Shown here piece by piece: positions 11,342 through 23,950 of a stretch of DNA of 64,000 nt. Both the position numbers and the translations under genes were made by a program. Within the stretch, counting starts at the first letter, position 1; each line of letters begins with the position of its first letter. The stretch spans positions 19,578,446-19,642,445 of the forward strand of contig CM043969.1 of NCBI GenBank assembly GCA_014529385.2, read 5' to 3'. This stretch comes from Adiantum capillus-veneris (taxonomy: Eukaryota; Streptophyta; Polypodiopsida; Polypodiales; Pteridaceae). The notes below the pieces were generated by a model. The model made no database searches. It was not told where the DNA came from and saw nothing but the letters and a program-made list of their open reading frames with translations.

Positions 11342-13966
11342 TCCCCTCCTTTTCAAAGTGAGGTACTGGTACCGAACTGTATGGCGTCGGGGGAGATCGC
11401 CAACAACATCTAGAATCCTGGAAAGGACTCTTCGCCGGCCCACTTTGATGCGTGGGTCATGCGATACTCGAACTTCATAAAGGTCTGCAATGCTTGCTTC
11501 TTTGGGCCGCGCCGAAAGCGACACAAAGTCATATGTAGCTCCTTCAATGCGTCAACTTCGTCTATAGTCATGTGTCTACCTTCTTCAAGAATCTCCGAGG
11601 ATGAAAATTCATGAAACCACTTCCAACACAAAAACATGAACATACCCATTCCATGTAAAGTGACTAGAAAAATACTATTCCTTCGAAAAAAATGTGCATG
11701 CAATGTAGATGAACATACAGACGGAGTGCCAAACCGTTCATCAAACACATGCAAACAATGGATTCGAAACTTGTCTTTCTCGATCCTTCTTGTGCTCTTT
11801 CTAATACTCTGTCATGCCAAGGAAGAGACATGGAATGCGAATTCCTTGGGTGCAAACATTTCATCTTTTCATGAGTAATCCGCATACATCCGTGCTCATT
11901 CATGAGCGAAACATGTTCATTGTACCATATGGCATGCCTGTGAAAAGGGATCACATAAGGACGGTGACTAAAATACAGGAAAGCATCACAAATGAAACAC
12001 TCGAACAATGCGTGTTGACTAATCATTCGAACACAGAATACTTCCTGTGGGGGTTCTTTGGACCTTGACTCGAGAGCCAAGATCGGTTCTTCATGATCTA
12101 TCGAATCTGCAATGAGGTTAGCTTCACTAGACAAAGTATCAACTAAACCATCATCCTCGTGAACAATCACACCTTTATCCTACAAATCATCATCATTGTG
12201 GATAATCTCATTATTATCATGCAAATTATCATGCTCGTGAATAATCACATCTTGATCATGCAAATCATCATGCTTATCATTATCATGCAAATCATGTGTC
12301 GTGCTTTGGAGAAGACAAGACTGAGAGAGTCTCTTTCTCCCGATTCTTTTCAATCTTCGCCTGCACATTGAAAATGAGAGATGAAGAATGAACAACTTGC
12401 TCTCCACGAATGACAATGGGAGAGTCACTTTTAGCATTGAAAGTGAACATATTAGCTACCCAATCAATGAGAGGGTTATGCTCACGAAACCATCGAATGC
12501 CTAAAAGCATATCACATCTTGAGAGAGGAGAGACTACAAATTTTCTGTGGAAGGACACTCGTTGAACAATGAACAAAACATCAAGGCACTCTTGCGTGAT
12601 GAGAGAGTCCATATCGGGAGCAAATCCCGACACCTTGAAAGGAGATGTCTTGCTAACTTCCAAGCGGGCTCTATTGACAAGAGAGTCACTAATCACATCA
12701 TGCATACTGCATGGGTCAAACAATATGACAAAACGCCGACCCTTCATATGATCATAACACTTAATTAGAGACTCATTAATGGGAGGATCATGAGAAACTT
12801 GGGTCACACGTGTTCTCATTTATTGCATTGACAGAGGAAGTGGGTTCTATGGGTTCTTTAGATTCATTAGAGTCAAGCTTAGAACATGTGCTTTTTATGT
12901 GACCCTTGATGTGACAATGATAACAACGACCTTCCTTAGAATAAGTGCTTTGCTCTTCCGACATGATGTATCCTCCTAAAATTCCTTGTTCTTCCTTTTC
13001 ATATGGAGTGAGCTTAGGTTTAGCAATTGTGTGCTTTACCCTTAGGTTCATTGTGAGTATTCTTTTCTGAGAGACTAGAGGAAGATTGGATAGAAGAGAT
13101 ACCATTCTTACCGTTCTTGCCGTTTGGAGGGTTCTAAGAAGTCTCAATGGTACTTGGAGAAGGCTTGTTTTCCTTAGGCTTTCCCTTGTTATGCTTCATC
13201 TCTTGTGCGAGAGCAATCGCTACCGCCTTGTTGAGATCTACGGGATTGAGGACTTCGACATCAAACCCGATATAGTCGTCAAACCCGAAAATAAAAGCCT
13301 CCTTGCGCTTATCATCCGATATGCGTAATTGTGTGCCGAACTGCAAAACACAATTAGAGAAAAACATAACTGGCATACCATTTTGCTTAAGACCCGCGCC
13401 AATCGTCTTTCAACCGTGCTAGATACTGTGGGGACATAAACCGCGCCTTGAGTGTCTTGAAAGTGGGCCTAATTGAAGGAAAAGGGAGTGCCTTCCTCGG
13501 CTTCCTCTAGGTGCGCAGTCAACTGTGTCTCTTACCATGCGCGGTACCAATTAATGGTATCACCGGCAAGGTACATAGTTGCCGTCAAAACCTTGCTATT
13601 TCCTGTCTTCTTAGTTGTCGCAAAATAAGCATTAAATTGATGCAACCAAAAATGAATAATCGTAGCATCCATCTTACCATCATACTTACTGAACGTGATC
13701 TTCTCTGTGACTGGGTTGTTGGAGTCCAAATCTCAGCTTGCGTCACTTGATGAACCACCAACATCTTTGGCCGGCTCGGGTTTCGAGGTGAGAACCTGTC
13801 ATACCAACTCTTGTATACGTAGGTCTCTCTGCACCTCACGCTCTGCCTCCAAGGCCACTCATTTGTCTTCGGCCGCCAAGCGCGCTTGCTCACGCTCATG
13901 CTCAATAGCTACCTTTCTTTCTTTTGGTTCCGCGGCCGCCAAACGTGCTTCGCGTTCCAAGGCAAC
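11342..13966 (-). pseudogene. Family C gag-protease remnant, no reverse transcriptase
   Basis: In sense order from high to low coordinates: a charged, coiled-coil-like Gag N-terminus rich in E, R, A and L (about 13970-13840); a Gag segment (KYDGKMDATI, 13532-13729); a CCHC zinc knuckle (CYHCHIKGHIKSTC, near 12900); and a retropepsin-like domain (12292-12819) with FDPCS where a D-T/S-G active site is expected. Further minus-strand frames at 11410-12170 have no recognisable domain. Several stops and frameshifts interrupt it. No RT, RNase H or integrase is visible before the 3' LTR, so it is a gag-only derivative or one that lost pol. Expression is unlikely. Confidence 0.65.
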
Positions 13967-14207
13967 GAGAGTAATCGTCCACAATTACAGCATATTACAA
14001 ATTAGCGGAAAATCTAGGTTGTGTGTTGGTGGGTCCTGTTTTATTTTGATCCTTTGTGTCTCTTGGGCCTCATCGGAGGGGGTCCCATAAGTTGGTAGGA
14101 CTTCTTATTCTATTATTGCTTGTTCTTCTTAGGCTTTAGGCCCCTCGACCGTGATCTGAAGGTTAGCTATGCTCTTCACTGACTTGACATGTCAGCAATT
14201 TGTGACA
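13967..14207 (-). repeat. Family B LTR fragment (3' LTR side)
   Basis: Bases 14008-14207 match the terminal part of the LTR at 18041-19975 and end ATTTGTGACA before the purine tract CAAGAAGGGGAGA. Bases 13967-13997 repeat the internal stretch just past the tract (compare 14218-14250). This again gives an int-LTR-int order in a short space. Confidence 0.65.
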
Positions 14208-14703
14208 TCTCCCCTTCTTGAAAGAGAGTAATCGTCCGCAATTACAGCATATCTGCAAAACAACTCAAGTTAGCTTTAAAAAATTCCGAGAGACAATCAA
14301 TTTGCTTTTTTTTTTTTAAAGGAGTTGGCTTCTCCTTTCTGCTCCTCCTTTCGGCTCTTTTAATCAAATAGTTAGCTTCTCCTTTCGTCCAGTTCGGAAC
14401 TCTTGATATACTAGCGTAGTAAAGGTAGCCATCACACCCAGACCGCACTAATCTTCCACGGGTGTCTTGATGCACTAAAATTACATACCCAGGCAATCTT
14501 ATCCAGTTAGGAATATTCAGTAGTTGGCACGTCACAATACAACACAAATGCTTACATATGCATGTTACAAGACACAACAAACAGCGCCGCCGTGCACTCC
14601 CCTGAGACAAACGGTATGTGGTATGAAGCTACTCAACGACTACCTCGTCACTCCCCCCACAAATAACCTGAAAAGTCCGAGCCATGAGCTCAGAGGACTA
14701 TAC

Positions 14704-14966
14704 AACCAAACGCTCCCCAAACCGCAGTCTGCGTCGCTTGGAGGTTCAAGCATACAACCAAACGCTCCACAAGCATCGGCCTACATCGCTCGGAGGTTTT
14801 TCAGCATACAACGGAACGCTCCCCAGACATCGGCCTGCATCGTTCCGAGGTTTTCAAACATACAACGAAACGCACCCCAAGCAATGGCCTGCGTCGTTCC
14901 GAGGTTTTCAAACATACAACGAAACGCTCCCCAAGCATCGGCCTGCGTCATTCCGAGGTTCAAACA
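14704..14966. repeat. 54-bp tandem repeat, about five copies
   Basis: CATACAACGAAACGCTCCCC recurs every 54 bp (for example at 14859 and 14913). The units diverge by a few bases. The period is 18 codons, so all units share a frame on either strand, but there is no recognised domain. It lies in the 3' non-coding part of family B. Confidence 0.8.
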
Positions 14967-15261
14967 ATACCAAAACAGTATTTCTCACTTCTCCACCCAG
15001 GAGTAAAATCACCAATCATTGAATCCGGTATTTAAAACTAGAGTCAAACAATTCAAATCTACACCAAGACGGGTTTAAAACAGATAGCATCTATTTCAAA
15101 CAAATTTCAAACAAGACTTTCTCAAACAATGTTCAAAAGTATCTAACTAGAAAACAACTAGAGAGGTCATTCAGGGCTTGTCGGACAATTGAACTTTGAG
15201 GACAATCGGCTTGCCCTTCTGCATCACAGTGATGGTTTGGTTTTGAACTTAGAGAGTTGCA

Positions 15262-15657
15262 TCATTCTTGTCGTGCCAAGGCATTGCCCAAGAGAACGTC
15301 GCAATTGCCCAACTTCATAATGTAGAAATCGGCTTTTCCATGATAATCTTGTATAGTCATTGGAAGAGAACAAATGAGCGGTACCACTTTCTGAGTTTGC
15401 CCCGTGGCTAGCTCAGCTTCAATTTCTCCACCCTCTGCATCATAATCAAAGTGCATTTGCTTCAAGAATTCTGGATGGATAAAGTTCTTCATAGCTTCGA
15501 GGTCAAAGAAATTAAGGGCTTTGAAGCCGTTGACTTTTCCATAAGCTCTGAATAATTCATTAAAACTCTTAAGGTGTATACCATAAATATCGGGTACTAG
15601 TCCAATAGCAAGTCTAGCCCTCTTGGCTGGAGGTGGCCCCGGGGATATGTCTAACAT
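15262..15657 (-). pseudogene. Family B retropepsin-like domain, active site degenerate
   Basis: A 131-residue frame resembles a gypsy protease. FFDLEAMKNFIHPEF occupies the place of the usual D-T/S-G-A...N-F-I motif, so the catalytic D-T/S-G is not intact. The later CDVLLGNALARQE resembles the DVILGMDWL-type strand that closes the fold. It is downstream of Gag in the sense direction. Classified by motif order only. Confidence 0.5.
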
Positions 15658-15659
15658 TG

Positions 15660-16590
15660 TCGTGCCATGGCATGTTCATAATGTGAAATTAAAATACCTA
15701 CATCACTCTTAATGTTTATGATATGTGGGACCACATGCTATAATGTACATAGTGTGATATATGCGAAAATGAATGCCACGGTTGCAGTCGTGTACATACC
15801 TTGCCGGGCGGACGAGGCCCTACACCTGGCACCATGGAATGTTTTTTCACATAAATGTACAAATGTCAAGTGTTTCGAAGTGGCACACTCGTTTTGCCTA
15901 GAAAGTTCAATGCGGGCAATCTCGACCAAAAATAGCAGGTTTCGTGTGCTGGCGTGAAAGACGTGTCCAAAGTGCTTACCAAGTGGGAAAATGAGATTCA
16001 ACATGAAATTTGAGCCCAATGGGATTTTTCCACAATTTTAGGGATTTTCCCAGCTCGTTTGGGCTTTTTCCAGACAAAAAGTGACATTTATGGGCTAAAA
16101 ATGGTCAAAAATAGCCTAAACAATGCTCAAAATAGCTCAAAATGCCACATCAACGACGTTGGCGTTATTGCTCAAGCTGTGTGGGAAATTTTAGAGCCAA
16201 GAATGAGCTCATTTGGGCACATGAGCAAGGAGATACACCCATTCCTTTACAGGGTGCTAGGGCAGTCCCGTGCTGCTTCCACTACATGGTTGAGGCTGTG
16301 AGGCCTCCAATTATGGTTTTCCCTCCTCAAATAACTACTTGGGCTTCTCCAATGAAGTACTGAAGCTTCCATGAAATGGTCACGACGAAGAATCGAAGCG
16401 TAAATTTAGGGTTTTTAACAGGTCGAATGAGCACTGCATCTTTGCAATTGGGAGCGAGGCTACACCTAATCTTCACACACACAAGAGTTTTGAGTTAGTA
16501 TTGGTTCTTTTTCAAAGTGGAGCTTTCATGGCTGGAGTTTTGTCTTTTTTCAGTGTGTTTTTGGCTTCAAATCGTCTACGCCTTGCTTGA
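15660..16590. other. Non-coding stretch inside family B
   Basis: No domain-like frame on either strand. AT-rich with several CAAAAATAG-like repeats at about 16080-16140. It may be a separate insertion, but I could not find clear ends. Confidence 0.35.
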
Positions 16591-16595
16591 TTTTG

Positions 16596-17500
16596 CTACG
16601 AATCCTCACAGTCAGAGGCCCGACGCTTTCCTAGTCGCACTGCGAACTTCTTGACAACGTGGGAGCAAAAGGTTGCATTGAGGACGTGAGGCACACTCAG
16701 GACATGTATTGAACATATCCCCTGTTTGGAAACATTCGAAGCATCGGCCTTCATGTAACAAGGCGTCTCGTTGACGGTGTGTGTCAGGCGAGGCCGTTGA
16801 GATTGGTTTTCACGAGATTCCCGAGAATTTGTTCGTTCTTGCCGAGAGTTCTGCTTAATGGCCGGAGGTTCTTTTGTGGTAAACTCAAACTTTCCCTTCA
16901 TGAGCTTGTAGCCGACCGCCGCGGCATGGTCTATAAGCTCTTGCATGGTAGAGACTTGCTTGGAGAGAATATTCTTGCAATGGTGATGGTAGTCCAATGG
17001 TGTAGCGATCGCACTGGTCCTCCACGGAAATAAACTTAAAGAAGGACACCGGAAGGTACACGTCCAGAAACCTTTGGTTATAGTTGTCCATGGTTTCGGT
17101 GGCAAGTATTTTCAAGTTGCTCCACTCTGCCAAAATCCGGACTTCAAACATCGAAGTCATGTAACTACGTGCAAAAACTGTCTTGAAAGCTTGCCAGGTC
17201 CTTGGAGCATGCAGTTGGGTCGCGATTGAACTCCAACATTGCATAGCATTATCTTTAAGAGAAATCCTCTTACTAGAGAAATCTTGGATTCTTTTGTATA
17301 GTTCCCCAAAGCATAGATGTTCTCGAATTGCTGTAGGAACTGCAATGCTTTCTTGCGATCTTTCACCCCGGAAAAAGTGAACAATTTGACTATCGTCCGT
17401 GCCGCCATCATTGAAATCTTTGGGTTGATTAGGCGCATATCCCGGGCATGGATAATAAGGGTATCCATATAGACTCCGACCATTCTAGCCTAGTGGCGAT
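16596..17500 (-). pseudogene. Family B Gag remnant
   Basis: Overlapping minus-strand frames carry a retrotransposon Gag domain: an AFKTVFARSYM / NYNQRFLDVYLP / DRYTIGLPSPLQEY series at about 16890-17240, matching the W..F...F...Y and Y...F..L..GL pattern of plant gypsy Gag. A downstream frame has KFEFTTKEPPA. At least one frameshift separates the segments. The zinc knuckle is degenerate (C..C in FCSHVVKKFAV context). Confidence 0.6.
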
Positions 17501-18027
17501 GGTGGTGGTGGAGGTGGGGGCAATGGCGGTGGCAAAGGCGGTTGCACTAAATCGGGGTCAGATGGCGCACCATATTCTTGAAGACTTCCCGATCAGAACA
17601 GACGGTTGAGAAGGTTGTCGGTTGGAAGCTCTCGTATTTTCTGATGCCAGAGGAGGAGGCACCACCTGGGGCATCAGAGGGGATAACATGTAGTTCAAAA
17701 ATTATTGAAAACTTTGCAACATCAAAAAATTCTGTTGAGGACGCTGCGAAAGAATGTCGTGAAAGCTCGTTGATCAAAAACTGCAAATATTCTAGTGAAT
17801 CCATGAATTCCATGTCTTGGGTTCTTTATGGCTTATGCCCTGTAAGATAGAGGGATGAAGACGGGAGCGCGCCCTATGCGCGATGAAGTGGCTAATAAGT
17901 CCGGGGTCGGGACCCAAGGATAGTTCAAGTCCGAGGTCACGACCCGAAGATACTTCAAGTAAAATTCCAGTAGCTTTGTCTACTCTTTTGTAGGACCGGT
18001 ATGCTTTCAGAAAAGCACACGCCTAAT

Positions 18028-18039
18028 ACTCTGATACCA
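18028..18039 (-). other. Primer binding site, tRNA-iMet (family B)
   Basis: On the minus strand TGGTATCAGAGT follows the LTR terminus by one base. TGGTATCAGAGC complements the 3' end of plant initiator tRNA-Met. Confidence 0.85.
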
Positions 18040-18040
18040 C

Positions 18041-19975
18041 TGTCACAAGACGGGCACCACGTGCCAATAGAAAAGAACAGACAAAACAGACTTTTAGCAC
18101 TTCAATAACAACTGAACTGAGAGAGAGAGAGAGAGAGACGACACGCGACACGGAGTGGCGGAATTCCACCCCAAACAGTATTGGCCCCAAACCTTGGCGC
18201 CCCTTTCAGTATTTCTTTATATTGCATCAACACAGTACAAGCCGGTACTCCGGACTCTGCACCTTCTCCAGGAAGCATGCCAGAGAATGAGCCCTAACCT
18301 CATATTTAAAGGCCCTTGGCCTGAAAAGCAGTTACAGTGAAAAGCTCCAAACTCAAAAGCAACTGGTCCAAAAAGCGCCAAAATCTGTGTCACGTGACAC
18401 ATCCCAACCTATGTGTCCGTGGACAAGCTACACCATAACAGGGTTTCCCGTCAATCAAGTCGATTAGATTAGAAGCGATCTGGCACTTTTGTGAGTCTAT
18501 TCGTAGACCGTGCATGCCCAGTCACTTAGCATAGATGCATATCCTCTGGTTGCACACCGCATAAGCATAAGCATTTCCATCAGATTCCATCAGAGTCAGT
18601 TTGGGGATTTTTTAAGTGACTTTATCCTATTTTTCCCTATATTTAACATTTTTCACTTATTTATTAAGTGACTTTTGTTGGGTACTCAGTAGGGCAAATT
18701 GGGTAAGTTAAAATATAAGCAAACCCGAGCTAGCACAAATTGGCAGATGAGCCAAGGAGCACAGCAGGCTACCAAGCAAAAGGTGTTCCCTCCCTCTCTC
18801 AGCAAGACCCTCTCCAAGCCAACTTGGTGAGGCCCCTTCACCCGCAGCCACCAGCGTTTTGGGATCGCCCCCTCTCCTAGCAGATCTTGGCGTTTCCATC
18901 CCCAGCAGACAGCGCCAGCAGTATCTAAGCCTAGCGTTTTCCTCTTGATCACAATCAGCGTTTTCAGTTTTACTAACGCTAGCTTCCTCAGCCAGGGCAG
19001 CGTTTTTCTTCAGCAAATGCAGCCGAGTCACCACAGCTTGATAAGGAATTACTAACGCCAAAGGTGCTGCCATTTTCAGCAGGAAAAAAACATGCTGTCC
19101 CAGCATTTTTCAGCATACAGCAGTGACCTTAAAACGCAGCCTGAAGAGTCAATACATCAGCGTTTTTCATCACCACCTCAGCCCCGACAAGAGCAGTCAT
19201 TTTCAGCCATAAATCAGCAGTAAAAACCAGTTATTTCAGCCCCCAAAAGTGGCATGGATTCTCAGCCCTTGCCCCTTCGTGGACAGCAAATAAAGAAGCA
19301 TCGATTTCAGCCCTAAAGTCTTCATCGTCTTCATCGACATAGTCCCCGTTTGCATCAATCCATTGCATATGCATTGTACACCTTTGTGCAATCAAAGTAG
19401 ACCACTCTTGCCGACGAGAGTGGGGCCTTCGGAGGAGGATTTTACAACCTCTCGGGTGTCGTATCTCTTCTCTCTCCTTCTCTCGGTCTCATTCACTTGC
19501 ACGCACAATATCCACTCACTTTGTTCGTGATCATAGCACTCTCCATAAAGACGGAAGGCTCTCTCCTTCCCTAAGAACTAAAAGGAACCTTGAGCAAATA
19601 TAGATCACTAATCTTGAGAAAATACAACATTCATTCCGCTGCACCTTACAATCTGCCAGTGCGATTTGCAAAAATCTGTACAACTTCCAAGTCAGCACTG
19701 TCAACATGTTTTGCGAAAATCTGCCACGTCAACACTGTCAGTGTGAAACGCGAAAATCCATCGTCAGCAATCAGCGGAAAATCTAGGCTGTGTGTTGATG
19801 GGTCTTGCTTTATTTTAATCCTTTATGTCTCTTGGGCCCCATCTGACGAGGTCCCATAAGTTGGTAGGACGACTTCTTTTGTTGTTGCTTGTTCTTCTTA
19901 GGGTTTAGGCCCCTCGGCCGTGATCCGAAGGTTGGCTCTCCTCTTCCCTGACTTGACACATCAGCAATTGTGATA
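18041..19975 (-). repeat. Family B 5' LTR, interrupted by a solo LTR
   Basis: On the plus strand it starts TGTCACAAGACGGG next to the primer site and ends CAGCAATTGTGATA. Without the inserted solo LTR and its 5-bp duplication it is 667 bp. It carries the conserved GGGGCGCC / GGGGCCAA block in minus orientation at 18181-18224. Confidence 0.75.
18388..19650 (+). mobile_element. Solo LTR of family C (plus orientation), inserted in the family B LTR
   Basis: It begins TGTCACGTGACAC, ends GCACCTTACA, is 1263 bp long and is flanked by perfect ATCTG duplications (18383-18387 and 19651-19655). It is the full-length reference for family C. Its orientation is opposite to the copies at 8392 and 10250. 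GCTGAAA/TTTTCAGC minisatellite repeats fill about 18930-19320. Confidence 0.88.
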
Positions 19976-19978
19976 GGA

Positions 19979-20118
19979 TGTCATGCCGCTTTGCAGGCAC
20001 GTTATGAAAGACAAGGACCTACTTGTATTTTCAAGGTTTTGCCAAACTTATGATTTAGGCCAGAGTCTGCTATGACATCAAGAGATGAATGGAATGTATG
20101 CTAATTGTGGTTTTGAGG
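19979..20118 (+). repeat. Possible left part of an LTR split by the tandem array
   Basis: TGTCATGCCGC at 19979 and ACAGGCCGGTTTCA ending at 38994 could be the two ends of a family A-related solo LTR of about 490 bp into which the array inserted. I see no matching 5-bp duplication outside these ends, so the pairing is tentative. Confidence 0.3.
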
Positions 20119-20523
20119 TGTAACAAACTTGGACACTCCACGTCAAGAATCAACCGCGACAGCACCAAATAACCACTTCAAAACAATTCACAGATCACAA
20201 TAGATTTGCACTGGCCCGGCGGAGTTCCGTGCCTAGAGATATTGGCCCCAAAGACTGGCGCCCCTTTCGGTATTTCTTTTTGTATTAATCAATCATCAAA
20301 GTACAAGAGAGCGGTTAGGGTTTCACTCTCAGACTCTGCGTCCAGATGCTCTGAGAAGTGAGGCCCTCACCACTAATTTAAAGGTTACAAGGGATGCCCA
20401 AAAGCAGAGCCCCAAAAGCTTTTAAAATCAAAAGCATCAGTTCTCTCTCTCTCTTAGAGAGTCTTTTCTCTTCTTTTTTTTTTTAAAAAGCAAAAGCAAA
20501 ATTCGCGTCGCTCATCATTTTCC

Positions 20524-20554
<31 letters not shown>

Positions 20555-20676
20555 TAATCCGCCTCCGCGATTTCCGGAATTTAGGGTTTTTGGCAAAAAT
20601 TAGGGTTTGCAGGAATTTTAGGGTTTCTGGCAGAAATTAGGGTTTCTGCTGTCCGCCACGTCATCACTTTGTGACA
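20119..20676 (-). repeat. Array LTR 1
   Basis: 558 bp, minus-strand TGTCACAAAG to TTGTTACA. It has an A run at about 20523-20548, four AAACCCTAA-type telo-boxes at 20578-20640, and the conserved GGGGCGCC / GGGGCCAA block at 20241-20286. CTTTAAATTAG near 20370 could serve as a TATA-like element. Confidence 0.92.
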
Positions 20677-21283
20677 TACCCCCCTCTTGAAAGCATTGTA
20701 ATCGACCGCGATTACGCCTGCAAAACCGACAAAAGCCATAAACCGTCTTAGCAGACACTGACTGTTAGTACCTACGTACTAGGAACACACATCTAGCACA
20801 TGTACAAAATCGACAGTCACATCACACGACATCACAGGACATCACCAGACATCACAGGACATCACATGACATTCAACATTCATTCGGATCTTAGACCATG
20901 ATTTATCGGCAATGTAGCTAGCAATCACATCTAGGTCCAATCGGGACCCTCATCGATGTCCGATTGACTAACCCCTATTGCAACCATGTCTATTCGAGAT
21001 CAATCAGACCAAAATGCTGCAGTCATTTCGGCTATCAGTTCCTGTACTCACAAGAAGTCAAGAACAAATCAGTATCATAATCAGGAATTCCATTTCATAA
21101 AGTCATCCAGCAGAATACTGTCAGCTCTCAGTATCCCTGAAGCTCAAAGAGACATCAGTGACTTTAGTATCAAAATCGAGGCATCTGTTGACAAAGGAGT
21201 GGAGCGACTCCCCTCTTGTGCATCCCACTGCACCAGATCTTCGGCCAAGCTGAGTTTCTGGGTTCCGTTTGGAGTAGACTATG
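20677..21283 (-). other. 3' UTR of array unit 1
   Basis: Non-coding between the Pol stop and the LTR. It has the polypurine tract (20677-20688), the hairpin GTAATCG-ACCG-CGATTAC (20698-20715) and a short GACATCACAG tandem repeat (about 20818-20872). The same arrangement is in units 2 and 3. Confidence 0.8.
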
Positions 21284-23950
21284 CTAAACCAAAACATCGA
21301 GGTAAAGTTTCACAATCCGAGGAGTATCTGCTAGGTCCTCCTCCTCCATCCACTTCGCATCAAATGCAGGAAAGTTCTTGAACTTAACCAAGAACCGCCT
21401 TCGGACTTTACCTTTCTTCGTATCATTATGTGCCAAAATCTGTTCAGGAACAAGGATCTCCTCGTTTTCTTCCACTTCGGGTTGCTCATCAGGCTCCCCA
21501 TCATCAGGCACATCACCTTTAAAAGGTTTCAAGAGATTCACATGAAATGCATTGTGAATCCTCCAAGTATCTGGCAGTTTCAATCGGAAGGAGACTTCAT
21601 TTATCTTTTCAGTAATCTGGAAAGGGCCGTAGTATCGCATACTAAGCTTTGGAAAAAGCCTCTCCTTTCCCTTGTTCTTTCGTAGGCGTGCCTTCTCAAA
21701 ACGTAAGAGCACCCAATCATCCTCCTTCAATTTCATGTCGCGACGACGGCGATCCGCTGCCTTTTTCTGTCGTTCTTGAGACTTCTGCAAAGTCTCGCGA
21801 ACCTTGGCAAAAGCCGTATCCAGATCTCGCGTATATTTATCCGCTTCAAAGATCTTATCTTTCGTGCTCAGGAAGGGTGGAACCTTCGCAGCACCTTCAA
21901 CAATCTCAAATGGCGCCTTACCCGTCGACGAGTGTATCGTGTTATTGTAGGCAAATTCCACCAGAGGTAAATATCTTTCCCATTGAGTCTTCTGATCTGA
22001 GATATAAGACTTCAATAAATCTAGAACCACTGAATTGGCAATCTCGGATTGCCCATCAGTCTGCGGGTGGAACGATGACGAGAACTGTAACCGCGTGCCA
22101 ATGTTCTCCCAAATTGCCTTCCAAAACAAACTCGTAAATCTGGGGTCTCTGTCGGAGACAATTGTCTCAGGCATGCCATGTAATCGGAAAATCATCGTGA
22201 TCATTCTGTATTCTCGGGAGATCAAAAAAATTAAATCCATTTCAATATTTTCCCAGGGGCGGGTGGGTATGGGTAAAGGCTGTAACAATCCCTGTGCCTT
22301 ATGCCTGTCAAACTTGACCTTCTGGCATACTGAGCAACTGCGCACAAACTCTTCCACATCTTTCTTGAGTCTCGGCCAAAAGAAATATCTCTCTACCCCT
22401 TTCATGGTGGTAGCAATGCCGCGGTGACCCGTAAAAGGTGGACAATGGCATTCAGTCATAACCTTTTCCCTCAACGGCTGTGTAACGCACAACATAGTCT
22501 TTTTCATCAAGTAGCCTTCCCGAAGGGAGTATCCAGCTACTGTCTCTCCATCCCGTATCCGTGTGAAAATATCTGCAAAATCTGTATCTGTGGCACACTG
22601 ATCGACCATATCCTCGAAGCTCCTATAATGTATCGCGGAAATAGCCAGAACCAACGGTTTTCGAGACAAAGCATCTGCCACCACATTCTTTTGTCCCTGC
22701 ACATGGACAATCTGGAAGTGGAACTGTGACAAGATGTTCACCCACCGCATCTGCTTTTCCGAAAGCTGCTTCTGTGAACAGAAGTAGCGCAAACTCTGAT
22801 GGTCTGTAAAGACAGTAAAATCCGCTCCGAGTAGGTAATGCCGCCACTGAGTAAGAGCATGGATAACCGCCAAAAGCTCTTTCTCATAGATCTGTGCTGT
22901 CATCTCCGGCCTAGAGAACAAACGGCTCTCGTAAGCTATGACATGGCCTTCTTGCATCAAGACCGCACCCAGACTACGACCACAAGCATCACAATATACT
23001 TCGAATGACTTCTGCAAGTCCGGCAAAGTCAAAATAGGTCCCGTAGTCAATTTCTCTTTCAATGTCTGAAAGGCAGTCCCCTCTGTGGGTCCCCACGAAA
23101 AAGGTACTCCTTTCTGTGTCAAGATATGCAAAGGGGAAGCAACCTCTGCAAACTTTCGTATGAACCGCCTGTAGTATGAACATAGTCCCAAGAAGCTTCT
23201 AACTTCATGGACATTCCTCAAATCGGGCCAATCACGGATAGTCTCTATCTTGGCCGGGTCCATTTGCACTCCTGTTGTGTTGCTGACACAATGTGTCCCA
23301 AAAAGTGTATCCATGGTAGGAAAAAATTCACTTTTCTTTGCATTAATCACTAGCGTGTGATCTCGTAATGCCTAAAAGACTTGAAGCAGATGATCTCTGT
23401 GTTCTGCCTCATTCTTCGAGAAAACAATGATGTCGTCAAAGAAAGTGCCAACAAATAGCCTGTACTCTCGAAAAATCCTGTCCATCATCCGGTTAAATGT
23501 CGCAGGAGCATTGGTTAAGCCAAAAGGCATCACCAAAAACTCAAATAACCCAAAAGTCGTCCGAAAAGCTGTCTTGTAGACATCTCCTGGCGCTATCCTG
23601 ATCTGATGATATCCACTCTTCAAGTCAATCCTGCTAAAGCACGAGGATCCCTGTAACCTGTCGAGTATATCATCGATCCTAGGAATCGGAAATCTGTTCT
23701 TGATGGTGATTTCGTTGAGAGTGCTATAATCGATGCACATTCTCCAAGATCTGTCTTTCTTCAAAATCAACAACACTGGAGAGCAATACGGTGAAGTACT
23801 AAGCTGGACAAGACCCTTTTCCAAGAGGTCTTTCACTGAGTTCATAATCTTTTCATTCTGTACTCGGCTCACACGATAAGGTGGCCGATTCGGTGGCGTG
23901 CTTCCAGATATCAGGTCAATGGTATGATCTTCAAGCCCTCTCAAAAGCAA
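21284..23950 (-). pseudogene. pol: Pol of array unit 1 (RT with TAG stop, RNase H, deleted integrase, chromodomain)
   Basis: RT ([10 protein letters not shown]) runs to a TAG at 23372-23374. The same frame then continues through the rest of RT, RNase H (CDACGRS, YEKELL, VADALSR), integrase and chromodomain to 21284. The stop replaces the first codon of a conserved ALRDH segment and is a plain CAG-to-TAG change. The integrase core is short by about 32 residues between its first catalytic D (IEMDLIF) and HGMPETIVSDRD, relative to family A. The element therefore could not integrate by its own enzyme. The ORF N-terminal to RT starts after a protease region whose D-T/S-G is not recognisable. Confidence 0.88.

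Larger units (their letters stand above)
14208..18040 (-). mobile_element. Family B internal region (gag and protease only)
   Basis: It runs on the minus strand from the tRNA-iMet primer site (18028-18039) to the purine tract at 14208. It contains Gag (16596-17500) and a degenerate protease domain (15262-15657). The 5' LTR is at 18041-19975, the 3' LTR piece at 14008-14207. RT, RNase H and integrase are not seen, so it is a non-autonomous or decayed element. Confidence 0.7.

Noticed and set aside
14704-14966. CRISPR-like array of regular repeats
   Set aside because: The 54-bp units are contiguous and diverged, without spacers, in a plant retroelement; an ordinary tandem repeat.
20578-20640. 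Interstitial telomere from TTTAGGG-like repeats
   Set aside because: The units are spaced by unrelated bases and recur in each LTR; telo-boxes fit better.
21470-21520. CTGATGAG on the minus strand as another hammerhead
   Set aside because: No GAAA core or flanking stems; it encodes PDEQPE in Pol.
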